DNA of 64,000 bases. Origin: Fluviirhizobium alvei. Lineage in GTDB: Bacteria; Pseudomonadota; Alphaproteobacteria; Rhizobiales; Rhizobiaceae. Positions 18,041 to 27,560 of the stretch are shown here, in pieces. Made by a program: the position numbers and the translations under genes. The notes below the pieces were generated by a model. The model ran no database searches. It saw only the letters and a program-made list of their open reading frames with translations, and was not told where the DNA came from. The first letter of the stretch is position 1; every line of letters starts with the position of its first letter. Location: contig NZ_JAUOZU010000007.1 in the NCBI RefSeq assembly GCF_030551875.1, positions 248,001 to 312,000 of the forward strand. Direction: 5' to 3'.

Positions 18041-19108
18041 TCAGAGCGACAGTTCGCGCCGTTCCCTTTCGGTAATGAAAGCCAGGTCGAGCGCCTTCTG
18101 CAGCTGCGCCGCATGGCGGAAATCCGGCTCGCCGTTGCGTCCCGTGCGCACCGCATCGATGAAGCGCTGGTAGTTGGTCGGCGTCACCCCGGCATCGAGA
18201 TCCTCCCAGACTGCCGTTTCGACATTGGCGCCGACCGAGGCCTTCAACCAGGATCCTTTGGTCGTGTGCAGCACTTCAATGCCACCCTTGTCGCCATAGA
18301 TGCGCAGCTTCAGATCGTTGAGATGTCCGGCCGCCCAGCGCGTCGCATGGATGACGCCCAATGCGCCGTTGGCAAAATCGACCGACATGGTGAAACTGTC
18401 ATTGGCATCCAGCCTGTAGTCGCCGATCCGGCCGCCCTCGACCTTGTCGAAGGTCTTCAGACGGCCGAACACATGATAGATCTCGAGCCCTGCGCCATAG
18501 GAGGCGAAGTCGAGGATGTGGATGCCAATGTCGCCCAGCACGCCGTTTGAACCATGCGCACTCGAAAGACGCCAGAGCCACTGGCTTTCCGTCCGCCAGT
18601 CGCCCCACTGTTTCGAGATCAGCCAACTTTGCAGATAGGAGGCTTCGACATGCTTGACTTGGCCGATCTCACCGGCCTGCACCATGGAACGGGCTTTCTG
18701 CAGCGGTGCCACATTGCGATAGGTGAGATTGACCATGTTGATGAGGCCCGCGCGTTCGGCAGCCACAGTCATCTCCATCGCTTTGTCGTAATTCTCCGCC
18801 AGCGGCTTTTCGCACAGCATGTGCTTGCCTGCTGCAACCAGTTGCATCGTGGTCGGGTAATGGGCCCGATCCGGCGTCACATTGGTAACGGCATCGAATT
18901 CACCCCAGGCAATGGCAGCCTCAAGTGAGGTGAAGGTGCGGGCGATCGCATGTTTGGCGGCAAAGGCATCGACGCGGGCCTGGTCGACATCGACCGCGGC
19001 CACCATCTCGACACCATCGATTGCCGCGAAGGCTTCGGCATGGCTGTTCGCCATGCCTCCGGTGCCCAGAACCAGAAGGCGAACAGGCTTCTTCGTTGCT
19101 GCGCTCAC
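18041..19108 (-). CDS. thuB: Gfo/Idh/MocA family oxidoreductase, ThuB-like
   Basis: 355 residues. N-terminal Rossmann fold with '[20 protein letters not shown]', the family's catalytic segment 'CEKPLAEN' near residue 100, and the C-terminal beta domain ('[18 protein letters not shown]'). It uses NAD(P) to oxidise or epimerise a sugar. The start overlaps the thuA stop (ATGA), the same pairing as thuA-thuB of Sinorhizobium trehalose/disaccharide metabolism, where 3-keto sugars are intermediates. The transporter genes thuEFGK are not here, so the exact sugar remains open. Confidence 0.85.
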   Translation of the reverse strand: MSAATKKPVRLLVLGTGGMANSHAEAFAAIDGVEMVAAVDVDQARVDAFAAKHAIARTFTSLEAAIAWGEFDAVTNVTPDRAHYPTTMQLVAAGKHMLCEKPLAENYDKAMEMTVAAERAGLINMVNLTYRNVAPLQKARSMVQAGEIGQVKHVEASYLQSWLISKQWGDWRTESQWLWRLSSAHGSNGVLGDIGIHILDFASYGAGLEIYHVFGRLKTFDKVEGGRIGDYRLDANDSFTMSVDFANGALGVIHATRWAAGHLNDLKLRIYGDKGGIEVLHTTKGSWLKASVGANVETAVWEDLDAGVTPTNYQRFIDAVRTGRNGEPDFRHAAQLQKALDLAFITERERRELSL

Positions 19109-19890
19109 TTGAAGCCCTCCTCGCCGGCTTCGTGCAGGGTCGGCCCCTTCTGCACGATCGGTTCGAGCGCCTTTTCGACCGGCACATTCGGCGCATCGTG
19201 AACGCTCGTCAGGGCCGGCATCGGGTTATGCGCCCATTTGACCCCGTTGGTGATGACCTTCATGACCATCGGATGATGGTAGGTCGGGTAGGTTTCGTGT
19301 CCGGGGCGGAAATAGAAGATATTGCCGGCGCCGCGCCTCCAGGTCATGCCGGAGCGAAACACTTCGCCGCCCTCGAACCAGGAAATGAACACCGTTTCCA
19401 ATGGTTCCGGCACCGAGAAATGTTCGCCATACATTTCCTCGTTGTCGATCACGAAATGCTCCGGAATTCCGCTTGCGATCGGATGGCCGGGATTGACGGT
19501 CCAGATCCGCTCGCGCTCGCCGGCCTCGCGCCATTTGAGCGCGCAGGGCGTGCCCATAAGCCGCTTGAAGATCTTCGAGAAATGGCCGGAATGCAGCACG
19601 ATCAACCCCATGCCTTCATAGACCCGGCGGGCGACCCGCTCGACGATCTCGTCGGCCACCGCACCATGATCCCTGTGTCCCCACCATAAAAGCACATCCG
19701 TTTCGGCCAATCGCGCCTCGGTCAATCCATGCTCGGCTTCCTGAAGGGTCGCGGTGCTAGCCGAAATGCCGCCATCGGCGTTCAGTGCCGATGCGATCGT
19801 CGTATGCATCCCATCCGGATAGAGGCCGGCAACAACCGTGTTCACTCTCTCGTGGATGTTTTCGCCCCAGACCAGCGCGCGGATCGTCAT
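19105..19890 (-). CDS. thuA: ThuA-like protein (trehalose utilisation family)
   Basis: 261 residues from ATG 19890 ([14 protein letters not shown]), which has GGAGGA 8 nt upstream; the start at 19905 is less likely. ThuA has a class I glutamine-amidotransferase-like fold; '[19 protein letters not shown]', '[20 protein letters not shown]' and '[29 protein letters not shown]' are family hallmarks. ThuA/ThuB act together in disaccharide use in rhizobia. A 16-bp perfect palindrome of LacI type lies 19-34 nt before the start codon. Confidence 0.88.
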   Translation of the reverse strand: MTIRALVWGENIHERVNTVVAGLYPDGMHTTIASALNADGGISASTATLQEAEHGLTEARLAETDVLLWWGHRDHGAVADEIVERVARRVYEGMGLIVLHSGHFSKIFKRLMGTPCALKWREAGERERIWTVNPGHPIASGIPEHFVIDNEEMYGEHFSVPEPLETVFISWFEGGEVFRSGMTWRRGAGNIFYFRPGHETYPTYHHPMVMKVITNGVKWAHNPMPALTSVHDAPNVPVEKALEPIVQKGPTLHEAGEEGFK

Positions 19891-19908
19891 AGATATCTCC
19901 TCCAAATT

Positions 19909-19924
19909 TTGAAAGCGCTTTCAA
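19909..19924. promoter_or_regulatory. LacI-family operator palindrome upstream of thuA
   Basis: TTGAAAGCGCTTTCAA, a perfect 16-bp palindrome with the central CGCG-type step (GCGC) typical of LacI/GalR operators. It lies just before the thuA Shine-Dalgarno sequence. A ThuR-like LacI regulator would be the expected binder, but no lacI-family gene is present in the window. Confidence 0.7.
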
Positions 19925-20095
19925 TTTATCGATACGTTAATTGGCAATTTCCCGCATCGCAAGGGCTATTTTTCGCGTTTGAATTCGCCTGCCGCCGCCT
20001 CCATGACGAGCGCTTTAAAAACCACGGACTGCGGAGCAAATGCCGCATTGACCGCCCAACGCAGGCCCTTTATCAGCGATTGACCGGAGGCCAAG

Positions 20096-20503
20096 ATGTC
20101 GGAAGAGACAATTACCCTGTACGAAGCGATTGGCGGCGATGCCACCATTCGCAAGCTGACGCGCCGTTTCTACGAGTTGATGGATACATTGCCGGAGGCA
20201 AAGGCCTGTCGTGATGTTCATCCGCCCAGTCTCGCCGGCTCCGAACAGAAACTTTACGAATATCTGACCGGCTATCTTGGCGGTCCGCAGCTCTATATCG
20301 AGAAATACGGCCATCCGCGCCTGCGGGCTCGTCATTTTCCCGCAGCAATCGGACCCGAAGAAAGAGACGGCTGGATCCTCTGCTTCCGGCAGGCGCTTGC
20401 CGATACGGTCGAGCATCCCAAGCTGCGCGAGATCATCTGGGATCCGATCGAGCGCCTTGCCCACCATATGCAGAACCGCGACGAAAACGGAGGGCCGGCA
20501 TGA
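20096..20503 (+). CDS. Group II truncated hemoglobin
   Basis: 135 residues. 'LYEAIGGDATIRKLTRRFYELMDTLPEA' forms helices A-B with the B10 Tyr (RFYEL). 'YLTGYLGGPQLYIEKYGHPRLRARHFPAAIGPEERDGWILC' holds the group II signature: proximal His in 'RARH' and Trp at G8 in 'RDGW'. The heme protein probably handles O2, NO or peroxide in the cytoplasm. It overlaps the DUF423 gene by 4 nt (ATGA). It is divergent from thuA with 205 nt between the starts. Confidence 0.9.
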   Translation: MSEETITLYEAIGGDATIRKLTRRFYELMDTLPEAKACRDVHPPSLAGSEQKLYEYLTGYLGGPQLYIEKYGHPRLRARHFPAAIGPEERDGWILCFRQALADTVEHPKLREIIWDPIERLAHHMQNRDENGGPA

Positions 20504-20862
20504 CGGCTGGGTTCGCGCGCCTGACACTCTTTCTCGCCGGATTGATCGGGGCTGCCGGCGTCGCGCTCTCGGCCATGGCGGCCCATGGGGCGGATCCGCA
20601 TCTCATCGGCACGGCGGCCAGCATCTGCCTCGCGCATGCCCCTGCCCTGCTTGGCCTTTATGCAGGCTTCGACAGGATCCGGACTGCAGTGCCTGCAAGT
20701 CTGCTGATCGGCCTCGGCTGCCTTCTGTTTGCGGGTGATCTTCTCTACCGGACCGAAGCCGGGCAAGGCCTGTTCCCGATGTCGGCACCGACCGGCGGCA
20801 CCATGATGATCCTGGGCTGGGTCATTCTCGCCATCGGCGCGCTACTTCCGGCGCGCCGCTGA
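20500..20862 (+). CDS. DUF423 family membrane protein
   Basis: 120 residues, four membrane helices. 'FLAGLIGAAGVALSAMAAHG' at the N terminus and 'LLFAGDLLYRTEAGQGLFPMSAPTGGTMMILGWVILAIGALL' at the C terminus are DUF423 (YgdD-like) features. Function is unknown. It is translationally coupled to the truncated hemoglobin gene and converges with the VOC gene after 19 nt. Confidence 0.85.
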   Translation: MTAGFARLTLFLAGLIGAAGVALSAMAAHGADPHLIGTAASICLAHAPALLGLYAGFDRIRTAVPASLLIGLGCLLFAGDLLYRTEAGQGLFPMSAPTGGTMMILGWVILAIGALLPARR

Positions 20863-20881
20863 ACGAAATACAGAACGGGGC

Positions 20882-21259
20882 TCAGGCTTTCGGAATCCGC
20901 CCGAATTTCAGAATATTGCCGTGCGGATCCCAGACATAGAATTCCTCCATGTTCCAGGGGCGCAGAAGCATGGGTGAGAGTTTCTCAGCACCCCGTTCAG
21001 TGAACTCCGCATGGAGGCGGTCAATCCCGCCGCCACGGATGTAGACACCGGAATTCTCGCAGAGATGCCTGTCGTCGGTTTTCCAGAAGTGGATCTCGAT
21101 CCTGCCTCCGAGGAAATCCCGTCGGAGGATGAGGTAGGTTTCATCCCGATAGACGGTCTCGTCGAAACCCAGCCGGTCCCGGTAAAAAACCTCCGTCTCC
21201 TCAATAGCGAGAGACGGAAGCATCGGCAAAACCTCGACCCGATCATCCTGCTCCATCAA
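20882..21259 (-). CDS. VOC/glyoxalase-fold (bleomycin-resistance-like) protein
   Basis: 125 residues. The VOC fold is seen from 'VEVLPMLPSLAIEETEVFYRDRLGFDETVYRDETYLILRRD' and 'EIHFWKTDDRHLCENSGVYIRGGGIDRLHAEFTERG', ending 'EFYVWDPHGNILKFGR'. Bleomycin-binding proteins have this length, but many VOC proteins of this type have unknown ligands and I do not infer antibiotic resistance. It directly abuts the heme monooxygenase gene and is last in the putative iron-responsive operon. Confidence 0.8.
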   Translation of the reverse strand: MMEQDDRVEVLPMLPSLAIEETEVFYRDRLGFDETVYRDETYLILRRDFLGGRIEIHFWKTDDRHLCENSGVYIRGGGIDRLHAEFTERGAEKLSPMLLRPWNMEEFYVWDPHGNILKFGRIPKA

Positions 21260-21574
21260 TCAGACGCCTTCGATCGTATTGAAGCCTTCGAAGACAGGTG
21301 GTCCGACATAGAGATCGCGGCTGGCGCCGGCATTCTTGTGCGCCTGACGGAAATTCTCCGATCGCGTCCAGTTCACAAAATCCTCTTCCGTCTTCCAGCT
21401 CGTATGCGACGAGAAGAGCGTGTAGCCATCCTCGGCAAAGGTCTTGCCGCGCAGAAGCAGAAATTCGATATAGCCCGGCATTTCATGCAGGCTCGAACTG
21501 CGGTTCTTCCAGATGGATTCGAATTCCGCTTCCCGCCCGACGGCGACCTTGAAGCGGTTCATGGCGATATACAT
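21260..21574 (-). CDS. HmuD/IsdG-like heme-degrading monooxygenase
   Basis: 104 residues of the ABM ferredoxin-like fold. Three residues essential in IsdG-type heme oxygenases are conserved: N6 ('MYIAMNRF'), W69 ('DFVNWTRSENF') and H79 ('RQAHKNAG'). The closest known role is that of rhizobial HmuD/HmuQ, which open the heme ring and free iron in the cytoplasm. It follows a small gene by 17 nt and abuts the VOC gene. A predicted iron-responsive element lies upstream of the operon, which agrees with this role. Confidence 0.85.
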   Translation of the reverse strand: MYIAMNRFKVAVGREAEFESIWKNRSSSLHEMPGYIEFLLLRGKTFAEDGYTLFSSHTSWKTEEDFVNWTRSENFRQAHKNAGASRDLYVGPPVFEGFNTIEGV

Positions 21575-21591
21575 GGGAGCTTCCTCGATAG

Positions 21592-21831
21592 TCAGTTGCG
21601 TCCCTGAGCGGGACGCCGGAACGCTACGACATTGTCGCCAGCGTTGCCAGTCAGAACCTTCCTTTTTTTCTCAACTTTTTCGCCGGCATGGAGAATGATC
21701 ACCTGATCGTTGAACATCTGCCGGCGTTCGGCAATCGCGGCCAGAAGTTCCGGCACCAGTCCGTCACCACGTTCGGCCGCCAGCTTGTGCAGGCCAATCA
21801 TCATGAAATCATCTCTTGTCAGGTCGCTCAT
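21592..21831 (-). CDS. Conserved small protein in the heme operon
   Basis: 79 residues, no recognised domain. The N-terminal half 'DDFMMIGLHKLAAERGDGLVPELLAAIAERRQMFNDQVIILHAGEKV' looks helical; the C-terminal half is basic and probably disordered. Its ATG overlaps the stop of the DUF2325 gene (ATGA), so it is translationally coupled to that gene and precedes the heme monooxygenase by 17 nt. It is not HemP/HmuP: the beta-rich HemP pattern is absent. Confidence 0.75.
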   Translation of the reverse strand: MSDLTRDDFMMIGLHKLAAERGDGLVPELLAAIAERRQMFNDQVIILHAGEKVEKKRKVLTGNAGDNVVAFRRPAQGRN

Positions 21832-22223
21832 TGTCGCGCGCGCTCGCTCATTTCCTGTAGAGCCCGCTCGAACGAGGATTTGGAACCGTTACGCAATGGC
21901 ACGAAAGACGTGCCGGTTTTCTTGCACCCGGTCTTCACCCGCAGGCAGGCATCATGGCTGATACAGTCGATCGGGCAGAAGACGCATTCGACTGACGGAA
22001 GCACGGTATCGATGCGGGAAACGGCTTCGCGCAGGCCACCATCGTGATGGATCAGTTCGGCACCGAAATTCTCGGCGATCTGGCGCAAATGGGCGACCTG
22101 GCAATCCCGACCGCCGACATAAAGAATGGCGCGCCCATTGAGGCGCGCAGCCTCGCGTGGCTTGCTCGTCTCCTCAACAGTCTTCGCCTGCGCCGTCGGG
22201 CGATTGCGATTCTTCTTGGCCAT
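21828..22223 (-). CDS. DUF2325 domain protein, Cys-rich
   Basis: 131 residues from ATG 22223 (MAKKNRNRP), with AGGGATGG upstream; a start at 22256 would add 11 residues. After a basic tail comes the DUF2325 core 'ILYVGGRDCQVAHLRQIAENFGAELIHHDGGLREAVSRI', then 'CVFCPIDCISHDACLRVKTGCKKTG' with five Cys that could bind a metal or cluster. Function is unknown. It is the first gene of the four-gene operon with the heme monooxygenase, and the IRO-type element lies about 86 nt upstream, so a role in iron or heme handling is inferred. Confidence 0.82.
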   Translation of the reverse strand: MAKKNRNRPTAQAKTVEETSKPREAARLNGRAILYVGGRDCQVAHLRQIAENFGAELIHHDGGLREAVSRIDTVLPSVECVFCPIDCISHDACLRVKTGCKKTGTSFVPLRNGSKSSFERALQEMSERARQ

Positions 22224-22308
22224 CTGTCCATCCCTGCATCTTGCCGCGCCCTTCATCGGCGCCGTGGGAAGACAGATACATAACTTGATAAAAAGAGTAA
22301 AGATTAAA

Positions 22309-22327
22309 CTTGATGATTATAGTCAAG
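22309..22327. promoter_or_regulatory. IRO-type element (RirA box), TGA-N9-TCA
   Basis: The sequence CTTGA...TCAAG has TGA at 22311-22313 and TCA at 22323-22325, exactly nine bases apart, in AT-rich DNA upstream of the DUF2325/heme monooxygenase operon. TGA-N9-TCA within a longer dyad is the core of the iron-responsive operator recognised by RirA in rhizobia. Whether RirA binds here has not been shown. Confidence 0.55.
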
Positions 22328-22373
22328 AAAAACGGCACCCAATCGGGCGCCGTTTTTCTCGATCCGGACGGGA

Positions 22374-23684
<1,311 letters not shown>

Positions 23685-23687
23685 TCA

Positions 23688-24575
23688 ATGTCGCGACCGA
23701 AAGCGAAGGTCCCCACCTACGGTCTTTATGGCGAGGATGATGCGCGATCGCCCGACTTCTGGATCCATGCCGAATCCATCGCTTCGCGCAGCCAGCTCTA
23801 CAATTGGGAAATCCGTCAGCACCGGCATGAGAGTTTCTTCCAGATCCTGCAGGTCAGGAACGGAACCGGCGATGCCGCGCTGGGCGAGCGCCGCGAACGG
23901 CTGAGCCCCGGCACCATTGTTACCGTCCCCGAAAAACTCACCCACGGCTTCCGCTTTTCGCATGATATCGATGGCCAGGTGATCACGCTCATGACATCCC
24001 GCCTGCCGGCTCGGCGGCCGGGTTCGGGCTGGCGGTCACTGATGTCGCAGCCGTCAGTGACAAGGTTGACCGCAGGCTCCGGCGATGGCGATTATCTGGC
24101 GACGACCCTCGATCGGATCGGCGACGAACTTGCCGTGGGTTTCGGCGCACGATCGAGCCTGATCGAGGCCTATGTCGAGATCGTGCTGACGCTCCTGGCA
24201 TCCCGCGAGCCTGGGTCCGACATGACCGCGAGCCGTGATAAAAGCCGGATCGACCAGCTCAACGACCTCATCGGCGCCCATTTTCGCCAGCACTACCCCG
24301 TCGAATTCTATGCCGGCGAGATCGGCGTCTCGCCCACCCATCTCAACCGCATCTGCCGCAACGAAACCGGCCGTTCCATGAACGAACTGCTCAAGGACAG
24401 GATCATGAGTCAGGCGAGACGCGACCTCGTTTTCACCTTCATGACAGCGCAGGAAATTGCCTGGGATCTTGGATTTTCCGATCCCGCCTACTTCACCCGC
24501 TTCTTCACCCGCGAAGCCGGAGTGACACCGCGCCAGTTCCGCGAACAGGAACGCCGGCAACTGGGCGAGATCTGA
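23688..24575 (+). CDS. pobR: AraC-type regulator PobR
   Basis: 295 residues from ATG 23688, which has GGAGGA 11 nt upstream. An N-terminal cupin-like sensing domain ('HRHESFFQILQVRNGTGDA') is followed by a C-terminal AraC double helix-turn-helix: 'FYAGEIGVSPTHLNRICRNETGRSMNELLKDRIM' and 'AQEIAWDLGFSDPAYFTRFFTREAGVTPRQFRE'. It is divergent from pobA (144-nt intergenic region), as AraC-type PobR is in other alphaproteobacteria, and should activate pobA in response to 4-hydroxybenzoate. Confidence 0.92.
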   Translation: MSRPKAKVPTYGLYGEDDARSPDFWIHAESIASRSQLYNWEIRQHRHESFFQILQVRNGTGDAALGERRERLSPGTIVTVPEKLTHGFRFSHDIDGQVITLMTSRLPARRPGSGWRSLMSQPSVTRLTAGSGDGDYLATTLDRIGDELAVGFGARSSLIEAYVEIVLTLLASREPGSDMTASRDKSRIDQLNDLIGAHFRQHYPVEFYAGEIGVSPTHLNRICRNETGRSMNELLKDRIMSQARRDLVFTFMTAQEIAWDLGFSDPAYFTRFFTREAGVTPRQFREQERRQLGEI

Positions 24576-24682
24576 TCTGGGTTCCACCTCATCTCCCCCG
24601 ACCGGCAGATCCCGAACACACGGCATTTCTCGACTTTTTGAGGCAAGTTTAGAGCCGTTAAAAAATCTTCGGCCGGAAAAGT

Positions 24683-24698
24683 TTTACCGTTTGATAAA
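24683..24698. promoter_or_regulatory. Predicted pyrimidine-catabolism operator upstream of preT
   Basis: TTTACCGTTTGATAAA, an imperfect palindrome (TTTAyC with GrTAAA). It is 14/16 identical to the reverse complement of the element at 41623..41638, next to the TetR/RutR-like gene. It lies 57 nt before the preT start, in an AT-rich stretch suited to a promoter. Confidence 0.6.
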
Positions 24699-24754
24699 TT
24701 TTTTTCCTTTGTTATCCTCCCTCCATAAACAAGAAAACCAGAGGGAACTGCACG

Positions 24755-26086
24755 ATGGCCAATCTCGCACCCGGAATCCATCATGGGCGGCTGACGCCCG
24801 AGGAATACGAGGCGAATTTCTCCGACCTTCACCCGGTCTTCGACAAGCACGAGGCGCTCGTTGCCTCGGATCGCTGCTATTTCTGTTATGACGCGCCGTG
24901 CATGACGGCCTGTCCCACCTCCATCGATATTCCGCTGTTCATCCGGCAGATATCGACGGGCAACGCGATCGGCGCCGCCAAGACCATTTTCGACCAGAAC
25001 ATTCTGGGCGGCATGTGCGCCCGCGTCTGTCCCACCGAAACTCTGTGCGAACAGGCCTGCGTGCGCAACACCGCCGAAGAGCGTCCGGTCGAAATCGGCC
25101 GCCTCCAGCGCTATGCGACTGACAAGGCCATGGACGCCGGCAAGCAGTTCTACAAGCCAGCTCCTTCGACCGGCAAGACGATCGGTATCGTCGGCGCTGG
25201 TCCGGCGGGTCTCGCCTGCGCCCATCGCCTCGCCATGAAGGGCCATGCGGTTACCATTTACGACGCTCGCCCGAAGGCTGGCGGCCTCAACGAATATGGT
25301 ATTGCCGCCTACAAGGCCCCCAACGACTTTGCTCAGCGTGAGGTCGACTACATTCTCGGCATCGGCAATATCGACATTTTCGACGGCCAGATGCTCGGCC
25401 GCGATTTCACGCTCGATGATCTCAAGAAGAAGCATGATGCCGTGTTTCTCGGCATCGGCCTCGGAGGCGTCAATGCGCTCGCCACCACCGGCGATCACGT
25501 CAATGGCGTCATGGATGCGGTGGAATTCATCGAAACCCTGCGCTCTGCCGACAGCAAGGCCGATGTGCCGGTCGGTCGCCGCGTCGTCGTCATCGGCGGC
25601 GGCATGACGGCCGTCGATGCCGCGATCCAGTCCAAGCTGCTCGGCGCCGAAGAGGTGACAATCTGCTATCGCCGCGGCAAGGAGCAGATGAACGCATCCG
25701 AATATGAGCAGGATCTCGCGGCATCGAAGGGCGTTCTGATCCGCCATTGGGTCAAGCCGAAGGAGATCTTCCACAAGGATGGCCATGTCTCCGCGATCGA
25801 GCTTGAATATACCCATATCGAGGATGGCGCGCTCAAGGGCACCGGTCACACGATCACGCTTGCCTGCGACCAGGTTCTGACCGCCATCGGCCAGAAACTC
25901 GACGTTACCGGCATCGAAAGCCTCAAGATCGAAGGTGGCAAGATCGCCATCGACGAAGAAGGCCGCACGACGCTTTCCGGCGTCTGGGCCGGCGGCGATT
26001 GTGCCCAGGGAGGAGACGACCTCACAGTATCAGCCGCCGCGATGGGTCGCGACGCTGCCGAATCCATCCACAAGGCTCTGGCCTGA
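24755..26086 (+). CDS. preT: NAD-dependent dihydropyrimidine dehydrogenase, PreT subunit
   Basis: 443 residues. An N-terminal Fe-S module ('CYFCYDAPCMTACPTSIDIP', 'CARVCPTETLCEQACVR') is followed by a FAD domain ('GIVGAGPAGLACAHRLA' near residue 150) and an NAD(H) domain ('VVVIGGGMTAVDAAIQ' near 280). PreT passes electrons from NADH to the FMN subunit PreA, reducing uracil and thymine to dihydropyrimidines, the first step of reductive pyrimidine breakdown. It starts 23 nt before preA on the same strand. A 16-bp palindrome shared with the hydrolase locus precedes it. Confidence 0.95.
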   Translation: MANLAPGIHHGRLTPEEYEANFSDLHPVFDKHEALVASDRCYFCYDAPCMTACPTSIDIPLFIRQISTGNAIGAAKTIFDQNILGGMCARVCPTETLCEQACVRNTAEERPVEIGRLQRYATDKAMDAGKQFYKPAPSTGKTIGIVGAGPAGLACAHRLAMKGHAVTIYDARPKAGGLNEYGIAAYKAPNDFAQREVDYILGIGNIDIFDGQMLGRDFTLDDLKKKHDAVFLGIGLGGVNALATTGDHVNGVMDAVEFIETLRSADSKADVPVGRRVVVIGGGMTAVDAAIQSKLLGAEEVTICYRRGKEQMNASEYEQDLAASKGVLIRHWVKPKEIFHKDGHVSAIELEYTHIEDGALKGTGHTITLACDQVLTAIGQKLDVTGIESLKIEGGKIAIDEEGRTTLSGVWAGGDCAQGGDDLTVSAAAMGRDAAESIHKALA

Positions 26087-26109
26087 TTTCGTGCGCGAGG
26101 AGCAATTCC

Positions 26110-27423
26110 ATGGCTGATATCCGTAACAATTTCGTTGGCATCAAATCCCCCAACCCGTTCTGGCTCGCATCCGCGCCGCCGACCGACAAGGCCTACAATG
26201 TCGAACGTGCCTTCAAGGCCGGCTGGGGTGGCGTTGTCTGGAAGACGCTCGGCTCGGAAGGTCCGCCGGTCGTCAATGTCAATGGCCCGCGCTATGGCGC
26301 CATCTGGGGCGCTGACCGTCGCCTGCTCGGCCTCAACAATATCGAGCTGATCACCGACCGCCCCCTGCAGGTGAACCTGCAGGAAATGAAGCTGGTGAAG
26401 AAGAACTGGCCCGATCGCGCCCTCATCGCCTCGATCATGGTGCCCTGCGAAGAGGACGAATGGAAGGCCATCCTGCCGCTCGTCGAAGAGACCGGCGCCG
26501 ATGGGATCGAGCTCAATTTCGGCTGTCCGCACGGTATGAGCGAACGCGGCATGGGTGCCGCCGTCGGCCAGGTGCCGGAATATGTCGCCATGGTGGTGCG
26601 CTGGTGCAAGCAATATACCCGCATGCCGGTCATCACCAAATTGACACCCAACATCACCGATATCCGCCGCCCGGCCCGCGCCGCGCACGAGGCCGGCACC
26701 GATGCCGTGTCGCTGATCAATACGATCAACTCTATCACCGGCGTTGATCTCGACACCTGCTCGCCGACCCCGTCGATCGACGGCAAGGGCACCCATGGCG
26801 GCTATTGCGGCCCGGCCGTCAAGCCGATCGCCATGAACATGGTGGCGGAAATCGCCCGCGACCCGGCGACCCATGGCCTGCCGATCTCCGCCATCGGCGG
26901 CGTGACGACCTGGCGCGATGCGGCCGAATTCATGATGCTCGGCGCCGGCAATGTGCAGGTCTGCACCGCCGTCATGACCTATGGCTTCAAGATCGTCGAG
27001 GAAATGATCACCGGGCTTGAGAACTGGATGGACGAGAAGGGGTATGCCACCCTCGATGATTTCCGCGGCCGCGCCGTGCCGAACGTCACCGACTGGCAGT
27101 ATCTCAACCTCAATTACATCGCCAAGGCCCACATCGACCAGGACGCCTGCATCAAGTGCGGTCGCTGCCACATCGCCTGCGAGGACACGTCCCACCAGGC
27201 CATCACCTCGATGCTCGATGGCCAGCGCCATTTCGAGGTCATCGAAGAGGAATGCGTGGCCTGCAACCTCTGCATCAATGTCTGCCCGGTCGAAAACTGC
27301 ATCACCATGGTGCAGCAGGCGCCCGGCACCACCGACAAGCGCACCGGCAAGGTCGTCTCCGACAGCTACGCCAACTGGACCACGCACCCCAACAACCCGA
27401 TGGCCAAAGAGGCTGCGGAGTAA
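26110..27423 (+). CDS. preA: Dihydropyrimidine dehydrogenase subunit PreA
   Basis: 437 residues from ATG 26110, 23 nt after preT. A DHOdehase-like FMN barrel (residues 1-330; 'NPFWLASAPPTDKAYNVERAFKAGWGGVVWKTLG', 'IELNFGCPHGMSERGMGAAVGQ') is followed by two [4Fe-4S] motifs, 'CIKCGRCHIACED' and 'CVACNLCINVCPVENC'. It reduces uracil and thymine. From memory, the mammalian general-acid Cys of this loop corresponds to V152 here. The rest agrees with bacterial PreA. It is followed by a 10-bp GC-rich hairpin. Confidence 0.95.
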   Translation: MADIRNNFVGIKSPNPFWLASAPPTDKAYNVERAFKAGWGGVVWKTLGSEGPPVVNVNGPRYGAIWGADRRLLGLNNIELITDRPLQVNLQEMKLVKKNWPDRALIASIMVPCEEDEWKAILPLVEETGADGIELNFGCPHGMSERGMGAAVGQVPEYVAMVVRWCKQYTRMPVITKLTPNITDIRRPARAAHEAGTDAVSLINTINSITGVDLDTCSPTPSIDGKGTHGGYCGPAVKPIAMNMVAEIARDPATHGLPISAIGGVTTWRDAAEFMMLGAGNVQVCTAVMTYGFKIVEEMITGLENWMDEKGYATLDDFRGRAVPNVTDWQYLNLNYIAKAHIDQDACIKCGRCHIACEDTSHQAITSMLDGQRHFEVIEEECVACNLCINVCPVENCITMVQQAPGTTDKRTGKVVSDSYANWTTHPNNPMAKEAAE

Positions 27424-27500
27424 TCCGTCACTGCCGTCATGCTCGGGCTTGTCCCGAGTATCTGACCATGGTGCAACAGGCGTGACGCAAATAACAGCTT

Positions 27501-27524
27501 CCCCTCCCCCGCAAGGGGGAGGGG
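27501..27524. repeat. GC-rich hairpin after preA
   Basis: CCCCTCCCCC pairs perfectly with GGGGGAGGGG across a GCAA loop. It lies 78 nt after the preA stop and before the convergent TolB-like gene (ends 27561). There is no T-tract, so it is more likely a repeated rhizobial palindrome or mRNA-stabilising hairpin than a classic terminator. Confidence 0.55.
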
Positions 27525-27560
27525 TTAATCCCCTAGAACCCTTCTCTCACCATCTGGGTC

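Noticed and set aside
20882-21259. VOC protein as a bleomycin-resistance determinant
   Set aside because: The fold alone does not support drug binding; its place in the heme operon suggests another role.
25846-27387. 513-codon open frame on the minus strand opposite preA
   Set aside because: It is the antisense shadow of preT/preA, with low-complexity His/Asp/Gly-rich sequence and no family resemblance; high GC keeps such frames open.
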